Shown here: positions 1-5,014 of the stretch, piece after piece | Layout of the letters: every line of letters starts with the position of its first letter | Numbering within the stretch: the first letter of the stretch is position 1 | Assembly (NCBI GenBank): GCA_964591225.1 | Contig: CAZQAO010000055.1 | Location: 1 to 5,014, forward strand | From: MGBC108787 sp964591225 | Lineage (GTDB): Bacteria; Bacillota_I; Bacilli_A; RF39; UBA660 | Reading direction: 5' to 3' | DNA: 5,014 nt | Notes under the pieces: model-generated | Seen by the model: the letters and a program-made list of their open reading frames with translations, nothing else | What the model was told of the DNA's origin: nothing | Database searches by the model: none | Made by a program: the position numbers and the translations under genes

Positions 1-13
1 CTACCTCATTTTT

Positions 14-22
14 AGTATAACA
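14..22 (-). promoter_or_regulatory. Possible extended -10 promoter element leading out of the window
   Basis: Just past the terminator the minus strand reads TGTTATACT, a TGn extended -10 with TATACT (5 of 6 to TATAAT). The expected start point would be near position 7. The place where a -35 box should sit, inside the terminator T run and stem, has no good TTGACA match. In DNA this AT-rich such a hit could be chance. If real, it would drive the next minus-strand gene below position 1. Confidence 0.25.
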
Positions 23-31
23 CATTATTGC

Positions 32-75
32 AAAAAAAGACTATCGTAATACTTTATTTTTAACGATAGTCTTTT
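32..75 (-). terminator. Intrinsic (Rho-independent) terminator ending the operon
   Basis: On the minus strand, AAAAGACTATCGT (75-63) pairs perfectly over 13 bp with ACGATAGTCTTTT (47-35) around a 15-nt loop. The T run continues to position 32, giving seven consecutive T. The hairpin begins 11 nt after the TAA stop of the membrane protein gene. The stem is AT-rich but long, as is common in low-GC Gram-positives. The plus strand has only four T after the stem, so activity is mainly for the minus-strand transcript. Confidence 0.88.
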
Positions 76-86
76 AGACAATATTA

Positions 87-2189
87 TTAATTATAAGATA
101 CTTGATAAATATTTTGGCCATCTTCACTATATAATAAATCTAAATCCATTATATTTTTAGGGCTAGTTAAAGTTACACTACTTACTATATAGTCAATATC
201 TAACTTATCAAAATCTTTCATATTTAGATATAATGATATTGAATCAGTATAATTTAATTCAAAATAACTTTCTTCTTCCGTACTTTCAACATAAACATGA
301 GCATAGCGGTTATAAATATCATTATATTTACCATCGGCATCTATTTTTTTCCATAGTTCTAAATTAGGAACCATATTAGTACTATTAATAGTTCTGGCTC
401 CATTAGCAGCCATATAGTTACCTATTACAAAACTATTATTCATAGATATCCATCTCGCATCAGGATCTTTTTTTACTATTTCACTAATTTTTTTAGCTAA
501 TGGTTTATCATGTAATACTGCTACTCCTTTTGATACTGGATGAACCATTATACCTGAACCAAACGATAAAATAGCGAAAGTAATTAAAAATAAATAATTT
601 AATTTTTTATAATTTAATAGTACTGCTGTGAAAAAGAATATCAGTAAAGCAATTATTACAATAGATGATTTTAAAGTTAAATAACCATTATTAAAGGAAT
701 TAAAAATATAAAGAACCCCAACTACCGATAAAATGGCAATTAGAACAGCAATAACTATTTTTTTAACATTAATATCCTTTTTTTCACTAATAGCTATTAA
801 TCTAAACATTATTAAAATACAAACATATTCTATAACATTAGTTAATCTTTGTGTCGGTGAATAAGAAAGTAAGGTTATTTTAGATAATAATGGAATATTA
901 AAAAATGCATTGATAATATAAATACTAGATATTACTACTAAAAATACTGTTAATAAATCGATAGAATTAGATTTAGATTTTTTATTCTGTTTCTTATTTT
1001 TATATAAATCAACCAAATGTTTAATAATATATGCTATTCCTAAGATGATAGGTAAAGGAAATAACCCTATAAATTGTGCACTTTCGCTATTGTTAGCAGT
1101 TGGTTTATACCATAAAAACAAGGAATTAGCATAGTTAAATAACGTTTCCCATCCGGTACCACCTACTGAAAATCTTTTACCTGGGTAGACAGTATTATTA
1201 ACTATTTGGTAAACATCTTTTGATTCTAAATAACTAGGTAAAACTAATCCTCCCCCTATACACAAAGCTAGTATAATAAACAATATCGTCGATTTTACAT
1301 CTTCCTTTTTTGTATTTTTTATTAAAATATATAAGACAATTAGAAAAAATACATAGGAAAAAGGAATTAACCATGCTGGATACATAGTCATAATATCACA
1401 CGATATGAGCCAGCCAATAACAATAACTTTTAATAATTTGCTTATTTTTGTTTTGGAATGGACAAAACTATTAACCATGACTACAATGGCTTCTCCATAT
1501 AATAAAATATTATAACATGACCACCATACAACCATAGGGGCAAATGATATAATTAAAGCTCCTGCCAAAGAATAAATTTTTTTATTTTTAGTGATAATCA
1601 TCATAAAATCAAAACTGACAAATGCTAAAATAATCCATTCAAACAAAGTATCGACAGTTAAGCCTCTTTCTTCTCCAAAAAGTAAATATCCTAGATAATC
1701 AGGGGTAGTTAAAGATGATATTGATTTAGTTGGCATATTAGGATAAAAAGTGACAATATTATCTTTGGCCATCATAATATTATTATTTTTAGAAAGCGGA
1801 TCATTTAATTGAAATTGAGACATTTTTAAAGGGGTAGAAGTGGCCCATTCATCGCTTCGTATTGGTTCTAATTTACCATAAAAAGGATTATATTCTTCTT
1901 TGGATAAATTAGGTTGAACATAAGAATTATACATACCTATAGAAGATGTATTGTAACCCATTATTAAGACAAATAATAATATTCCTAAACATATAAACCA
2001 TCGTTTACGATAGATAAAATCCCAAATAACTGAGGGTTTTATAAAAAAATGTAAACTTATAAATAACATCAAAAGCAATAACCATAAATATAAATCAAAA
2101 TTTACAGTATAAAAAGCTTTAAGAAAAATATATGGAAAAATTATGGAAAACACTATAGCAAAATAACCAACATATTCTTTTTTAATCAT
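87..2189 (-). CDS. Large multi-pass membrane protein, GT-C/YfhO-like, probable extracytoplasmic glycosyltransferase
   Basis: This 700-residue protein has about 13-15 hydrophobic segments. Clear ones lie near residues 8-25, 32-50, 64-80, 182-199, 205-223, 272-291, 301-318, 371-390, 411-431, 477-496, 508-526 and 531-548. YRKRW (60-64) before the third segment and KNKK (201-204) after the fourth place the loop at about 81-180 outside by the positive-inside rule. That loop carries EPIRSDEW (108-115). In GT-C enzymes the catalytic acid sits in the first large outer loop, so D113/E114 are the best candidates. SPTQR (444-448) follows in a later loop. Residues about 549-700 form a polar C-terminal domain, probably outside, with NYMAANGARTINSTN (591-605). 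The layout suits an enzyme using a polyprenyl-phosphate sugar to decorate an exported glycan. It overlaps the tandem glycosyltransferase gene by 4 nt and is the last gene before the terminator. The family is assigned by layout and motif only, so a non-enzymatic role in polymer transport or assembly remains possible. Confidence 0.65.
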   Translation of the reverse strand: MIKKEYVGYFAIVFSIIFPYIFLKAFYTVNFDLYLWLLLLMLFISLHFFIKPSVIWDFIYRKRWFICLGILLFVLIMGYNTSSIGMYNSYVQPNLSKEEYNPFYGKLEPIRSDEWATSTPLKMSQFQLNDPLSKNNNIMMAKDNIVTFYPNMPTKSISSLTTPDYLGYLLFGEERGLTVDTLFEWIILAFVSFDFMMIITKNKKIYSLAGALIISFAPMVVWWSCYNILLYGEAIVVMVNSFVHSKTKISKLLKVIVIGWLISCDIMTMYPAWLIPFSYVFFLIVLYILIKNTKKEDVKSTILFIILALCIGGGLVLPSYLESKDVYQIVNNTVYPGKRFSVGGTGWETLFNYANSLFLWYKPTANNSESAQFIGLFPLPIILGIAYIIKHLVDLYKNKKQNKKSKSNSIDLLTVFLVVISSIYIINAFFNIPLLSKITLLSYSPTQRLTNVIEYVCILIMFRLIAISEKKDINVKKIVIAVLIAILSVVGVLYIFNSFNNGYLTLKSSIVIIALLIFFFTAVLLNYKKLNYLFLITFAILSFGSGIMVHPVSKGVAVLHDKPLAKKISEIVKKDPDARWISMNNSFVIGNYMAANGARTINSTNMVPNLELWKKIDADGKYNDIYNRYAHVYVESTEEESYFELNYTDSISLYLNMKDFDKLDIDYIVSSVTLTSPKNIMDLDLLYSEDGQNIYQVSYN

Positions 2190-4957
2190 AATTTTCCTCC
2201 CTTTTTATTTTTGTCTAACACAAACCAACCCTTCTTACTAAAATTAACATTATACATTTTATCAAAAGCAATTTCTTCTGGCCACTTTTTATACATATAT
2301 TCTTGCTCTTGAACAAATCTTTTATACTTATCAGTAGTTGTGTCATAACCTCGAGATTTAGATTCATGATGATACAATTCAACTTGAGGTAAAAAAATAT
2401 TATAATAACCTTTTTGTATTAATTTTAAATTAAAATCAATATCATTATAAGCAACTTTTAAAGTTTCGTCTAATCCTTTTACTTCATCAAATTTTGTTTT
2501 TTTAATCATCAAACATGCTGCTGTAACAGCACTATAATTATAAGGAACCCGAAGACGACCATAAGAACCTACATATTTTCTATTAACTCCAATATAAGCA
2601 TGAGATGCAACACCACCTAAACCTAAAATAACACCGCCATGTTGTACTGTATTATCGGGATATAATAGTTTCACCCCCACTGCTCCAATATGCGGTAAAC
2701 TAGCATAACCTACCATAATTTCTAACCAATTGGGAGTAATTATTTCCGTATCATTATTTAATAATACAATATATTCTCCTTTAGCTTGGTTAACTGCTAA
2801 ATTATTAATTTTAGAATAATTAAATTCCATATTAGCATCAACTACTCTAAAATTATCATATTTTTGTTGATAACTTTCAAATAATTGAAAAGTTTTCTTT
2901 TCCACACTATTATTATTAACAACAATAACTTCAAAATTTTTATAAGTAGTCTTTTCATATAATGATTTTAAACATTTATCCAAAATATTACTATAATCTT
3001 TAGTAGGAATAATAATAGAAATAAGAGGTTCCTTTTTTAATTTATAATTGACAATATAATAACCACATTTATCAATAGTAACTTCACCAGCTAGTTTTCT
3101 TCTTTTTAAAGCATGTTCAATACTTATTTTACCTTTATCATTAGCATAATTTTTATTAGCTAAATCAGCGGCGGTAGATCCTTCTATCATACGCCAATGA
3201 TACAATATTTTAGGAATATGATAAATTCGATCAGTTACTTCGCTAACTTTTAAAAATAAATCATGATCTTGAGCTCCTTCTAAGCCCACTTCAAAACCAC
3301 CTACTTGTTCTACTACTTTCTTACGTAATACCGAAAAATGACAAATATAATTTATACTCATTAAAGTATCAGGTGCAAAATCGGATTTAAAATGAGGATA
3401 ACATCTTTCTTCTTTCTCATTTAATTTATCTTCATCACTATAAATAAAATCTAATTTTTTATTTTGATTTAATACTTTTACCACTTCATATAAAGCATTT
3501 TCAGTCAAAATATCATCATCATCTACTAAACCTATAAATTCTCCTGTAGCCAGTTTTAAAGCATCATTAGAAGCATTGGAAATATGACCATTTTTCTTCC
3601 GGTATTTTACTTTAATACGATTATCTTTCTTTTCATATTCTTTTAAAGTATTAATAGTATCTTTATTCGTAGAAGCATCATCTACTAAACATATTTCAAA
3701 ATGAGAATATGATTGATTTAAAATAGAATCTAAACAAGCACTTAAATAATGAGAACTAACATTGTATATAGGTATTAAAATAGAAATTAGTGGTTGATAT
3801 TTTAAATCAACATATTCTTCTTCTTTTTCAAATTCTTTAATCCATTTATGATAATCTTTTATATTATCTGGATTATAAAATAAACTATTCTCACTACTTT
3901 GTAATTTATTTATAAATTCCAGCCAATATTTTTTCCATAATCTTGGAGGTATTAAAAAATGATATTGCTTCCAAGCAGCACGTATTCCACGATAAATAAC
4001 ATAAAAAAAATGTCCTACTCGATTTATAAACTTTTTTATAATCGCAAATATTTTATTAAAAATACGGATAAATAATCCATTACTTACTTCTAGTACTAAC
4101 TGTTTATCTAAATAAATTTTAATTTTATGATCATTTTTAGAAAGATTAACATAATAGTAAAATTCATTTTCTTCCATAACTGGTTTCTGTTTTGCTTCCA
4201 AGGTTTTATCATTACACTGAAAAGATATTTTAGCATCTTTATTTTTTAAATTACCACTTATAGAACATTGAGGATGAATAATACCACTTAATTCTATTGA
4301 TGAAAATTCGATTTGGTCATTATAATGAATCTTGTAATAACTAGATGGAATTGATTTTATTTTTTGAATAATTCTAGTTCCTAGTCGATTTTTAATTTTC
4401 GCTACAAAATATTCCTTATTATCTACTTTTACAATTAGAGATAAATTTTTATCTTTTTTATCAACTTCTTGTCGGATTACAAAATTATGTTCATTAATAA
4501 AAGGATGTAATAATATCTTTTCTTGATTATTTTTAACTAAATAAAATTCAAAATGATCTTTAATAATTGATCCTGAAATTTCAACTACTGGATGATTAAT
4601 ACCACCAATATGAATAGATTGAATTCCAATAAAATCATTTTCTTCCAAAATTTGAACAGTAAACATATTTAGAAGCACGGATTTTATCTTTTTTATTATT
4701 CTTTTATATTTTCGATTTTTTATTTGTAAAACAACTTGATTTACCGAATTATCAATTAGTGTAATTTCTTTTATGTCATTTACTAATGCTGTTAATACAA
4801 AAGTTTTTTTATCTTCATTAACATTTAATTGATACTTTAATTTTTTTTGATCACCTAATAAAGAGAAATTTAAATTTTCGTTATATAAACCAATAATCTT
4901 TAAACTAGGATGTTTTACTCCGGTTAAGTGATATTGTATTACTTCTATATTTTCCAA
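2186..4957 (-). CDS. Tandem-domain family 2 glycosyltransferase with a three-repeat N-terminal region (surface polysaccharide synthesis)
   Basis: This 923-residue cytoplasmic protein has no signal peptide. Residues 3-310 hold three related modules, followed by a basic, aromatic linker at about 311-388. The first GT2 (GT-A fold) domain spans about 389-620. It shows ISILIPIYN (391-399), VDDAS (425-429), an Asp-rich metal/nucleotide-sugar motif VDDDD (478-482), GAQDHDL (561-567, likely catalytic base region) and YHWR (586-589). The second GT2 domain spans about 643-905. It shows ISIIIPTKD (646-654), VVNNNS (679-684), FNYSKINNLA (712-721), LLNNDTE (732-738, the DXD-equivalent), QHGGV (772-776), YNDIDF (837-842) and YHHESKSRG (862-870). 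Two-GT2 proteins of this kind add sugars to rhamnan, O-antigen or teichoic-like polymers using nucleotide sugars. The length exceeds the roughly 550-600 residues expected of two GT2 domains alone; the extra is the repeat region. The start is TTG behind AGGAGG. The gene sits 2 nt after the upstream stop and overlaps the next gene by ATGA. Both catalytic domains look intact. The donor, acceptor and linkage cannot be deduced. Confidence 0.9.
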   Translation of the reverse strand: MENIEVIQYHLTGVKHPSLKIIGLYNENLNFSLLGDQKKLKYQLNVNEDKKTFVLTALVNDIKEITLIDNSVNQVVLQIKNRKYKRIIKKIKSVLLNMFTVQILEENDFIGIQSIHIGGINHPVVEISGSIIKDHFEFYLVKNNQEKILLHPFINEHNFVIRQEVDKKDKNLSLIVKVDNKEYFVAKIKNRLGTRIIQKIKSIPSSYYKIHYNDQIEFSSIELSGIIHPQCSISGNLKNKDAKISFQCNDKTLEAKQKPVMEENEFYYYVNLSKNDHKIKIYLDKQLVLEVSNGLFIRIFNKIFAIIKKFINRVGHFFYVIYRGIRAAWKQYHFLIPPRLWKKYWLEFINKLQSSENSLFYNPDNIKDYHKWIKEFEKEEEYVDLKYQPLISILIPIYNVSSHYLSACLDSILNQSYSHFEICLVDDASTNKDTINTLKEYEKKDNRIKVKYRKKNGHISNASNDALKLATGEFIGLVDDDDILTENALYEVVKVLNQNKKLDFIYSDEDKLNEKEERCYPHFKSDFAPDTLMSINYICHFSVLRKKVVEQVGGFEVGLEGAQDHDLFLKVSEVTDRIYHIPKILYHWRMIEGSTAADLANKNYANDKGKISIEHALKRRKLAGEVTIDKCGYYIVNYKLKKEPLISIIIPTKDYSNILDKCLKSLYEKTTYKNFEVIVVNNNSVEKKTFQLFESYQQKYDNFRVVDANMEFNYSKINNLAVNQAKGEYIVLLNNDTEIITPNWLEIMVGYASLPHIGAVGVKLLYPDNTVQHGGVILGLGGVASHAYIGVNRKYVGSYGRLRVPYNYSAVTAACLMIKKTKFDEVKGLDETLKVAYNDIDFNLKLIQKGYYNIFLPQVELYHHESKSRGYDTTTDKYKRFVQEQEYMYKKWPEEIAFDKMYNVNFSKKGWFVLDKNKKGGKL
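2196..2201 (-). promoter_or_regulatory. Ribosome binding site of the membrane protein gene, inside the preceding coding region
   Basis: The minus strand reads GGGAGG, then 6 nt, then ATG at 2189-2187. The site lies within the last codons of the glycosyltransferase gene. The start ATG overlaps that gene's TGA stop in an ATGA (2189-2186). This arrangement confirms the start and suggests that ribosomes ending the upstream gene can re-initiate here. Confidence 0.85.
2243..3031 (-). other. Second GT2 (GT-A) catalytic domain
   Basis: Residues 643-905 form a second, clearly different GT2 domain. It opens with ISIIIPTKD and has VVNNNS and the NND-T-E form of the DXD motif at 734-738. The glycine-rich segment QHGGVILGLGGVASHAY (772-788) is typical of the C-terminal domain of two-domain GT2 proteins. 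N838/D839/D841 then YHHES complete the active-site side. Because its motifs differ from those of the first domain, the two probably make different transfers or act at different steps. Confidence 0.85.
3098..3793 (-). other. First GT2 (GT-A) catalytic domain
   Basis: Residues 389-620 form a full GT2 domain. It opens with the nucleotide-binding strand ISILIPIYN, continues with VDDAS, and reaches the metal-binding cluster DDDD at 479-482. QDHD at 563-566 follows, then the YHWR...GSTA segment (586-596) usual at the end of this subfamily. The Asp-rich cluster and the acidic pair D564/D566 suggest an active inverting, metal-dependent transferase. Confidence 0.85.
3794..4027 (-). other. Basic, aromatic linker segment of the glycosyltransferase (possible membrane-contact helices)
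   Basis: Residues 311-388 join the third N-terminal module to the first GT2 domain. They include FFYVIYRG (317-324), HFLIPPRLWKKYW (333-345) and a charged stretch near 366-382. The mix of Arg/Lys with Trp/Tyr/Phe in probable helices, without a long enough hydrophobic run for a true membrane span, suggests an amphipathic segment resting on the inner membrane face. Such placement would suit an enzyme acting on a lipid-linked acceptor. The composition is seen directly; the membrane contact is inferred. Confidence 0.4.
4028..4951 (-). repeat. Three tandem ~106-residue protein modules at the N-terminus of the glycosyltransferase
   Basis: Residues 3-310 contain three diverged copies with the pattern [LI]-[TGS]-G-[VI]-x-H-P-x-x-x-I-x-G. 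The motifs are LTGVKHP (11-17), IGGINHP (117-123) and LSGIIHP (223-229). Gly13/119/225, His16/122/228, Pro17/123/229, Ile21/127/233 and Gly23/129/235 all lie exactly 106 residues apart. Each copy ends in a related basic segment: NRKYKRIIKKIKS (81-93), NRLGTRIIQKIKS (190-202) and NGLFIRIFNKIFA (293-305). Between these, short alternating hydrophobic runs suggest beta strands, so each unit may be a small beta-sandwich closed by a basic helix. I do not recognise the module. A glycan-binding, chain-positioning or oligomerisation role is a guess. The repeat is clear only at protein level; I saw no obvious DNA repeat. Confidence 0.8.
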
Positions 4958-4959
4958 AA

Positions 4960-5014
4960 TTATACCTCCTCTGCAAAACCCCTTTGCAATTTTCTAAATA
5001 TTGCATAACCAATA
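4960..5014 (-). CDS. C-terminal end of an upstream gene, probably an ABC-2 type polysaccharide/teichoic acid export permease (partial)
   Basis: Read on the minus strand from 5013, the frame gives IGYAIFRKLQRGFAEEV and then a TAA stop at 4962-4960. Only these 17 residues are inside the window; the rest of the gene lies beyond 5014. The pattern is a hydrophobic stretch, then F-x-K-L, a basic pair and a final F-A-(D/E)-x-(L/V). This resembles the cytosolic tail of ABC-2 membrane subunits that export O-antigen, capsule or teichoic acid (Wzm/TagG type), which often end in something like FADVL. The stop is 2 nt before the TTG start of the next gene, whose Shine-Dalgarno sequence is formed by the Glu-Glu-Val codons of this one. 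That fits a co-transcribed, coupled gene. That this frame is coding is supported by the tail pattern and the spacing. The permease identity rests on a short tail and is an inference from remembered family features. Confidence 0.55.
   Translation of the reverse strand, partial: IGYAIFRKLQRGFAEEV
4965..4970 (-). promoter_or_regulatory. Strong ribosome binding site that fixes a TTG start
   Basis: The minus strand reads AGGAGG here, followed by 7 nt (TATAATT) and then TTG at 4957-4955. The match to the 16S anti-Shine-Dalgarno sequence is perfect and the spacing is good. The reading frame stays open upstream only to a TAG at 4996-4994 and contains no ATG or GTG in between. TTG is therefore the best start. 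The site lies inside the last codons of the upstream gene, which suggests translational coupling. Confidence 0.85.

Noticed and set aside
2186..4957. Possible Mycoplasma-type code (TGA as Trp), given the strong AT bias.
   Set aside because: TGA acts as the stop of this gene in a well-formed ATGA overlap, and the Trp residues checked are encoded by TGG.
4972..5005. Overlapping short inverted repeats (TGCAAA/TTTGCA and TGCAAT/ATTGCA) just before the AGGAGG, resembling alternative regulatory hairpins.
   Set aside because: The stems are only 6 bp and AT-rich, share the palindrome TGCA, and lie inside the probable coding end of the upstream gene. Chance is the simplest explanation.
4994..5014. 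A second minus-strand frame at the window edge ending YWLCNI at a TAG (4996-4994).
   Set aside because: The neighbouring frame that ends at 4960 has a recognisable permease-like tail and a tight junction with the next gene, so it is the better coding choice. Both cannot easily be the same gene.
4958..5014. A promoter for the glycosyltransferase gene within the window.
   Set aside because: No convincing -35/-10 pair is present and the stretch appears to be coding. The operon promoter probably lies beyond 5014.
1..5014. Plus-strand genes, RNA genes, mobile elements or CRISPR arrays.
   Set aside because: The two large minus-strand genes fill almost the whole window with intact, family-like protein sequence. 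I saw no tRNA/rRNA-like segment, no regularly spaced DNA repeat and no transposase or terminal inverted repeats.

Overview
The window is AT-rich DNA that reads entirely on the minus strand. It looks like part of a surface-polysaccharide locus from a low-GC Gram-positive bacterium (Firmicutes/Bacillota, possibly a Bacilli or Erysipelotrichia-type lineage). The reasons are the strong AT bias at third codon positions, near-perfect AGGAGG-type ribosome binding sites, a TTG start, and a hairpin-plus-T-tract terminator. TGA and TAA both serve as stops and Trp is written TGG, so the code is the ordinary bacterial one, not the Mycoplasma code. No species can be assigned from the sequence alone.

Layout in transcription order, from high to low coordinates: (1) 5014-4960, the last 17 codons of an upstream gene. 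Its tail resembles the C-terminus of ABC-2 type polysaccharide/teichoic acid export permeases (Wzm/TagG-like). (2) 4957-2186, a 923-residue protein with three tandem copies of an unidentified ~106-residue N-terminal module, a basic/amphipathic linker, and two complete family-2 (GT-A) glycosyltransferase domains. (3) 2189-87, a 700-residue multi-pass membrane protein with a GT-C/YfhO-like layout: a large outer loop carrying an RSDEW motif and a C-terminal extracytoplasmic domain. (4) 75-32, an intrinsic terminator that closes the operon. (5) 22-14, a weak candidate promoter leading out of the window.

The three genes are packed tightly. There are 2 nt between the first stop and the TTG of the second gene, and an ATGA overlap between the second and third genes. 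Both ribosome binding sites lie inside the preceding coding region. This points to one transcript with translational coupling. A working model is that the tandem GT2 enzyme builds or extends a glycan on a lipid carrier in the cytoplasm, the upstream ABC permease exports it, and the GT-C-like protein acts on it outside the membrane. The roles are inferred from family and context. The sugars and linkages cannot be read from the sequence.

The most notable element is the exactly registered triple repeat in front of the tandem glycosyltransferase. It is the part of the window least explained by familiar families.
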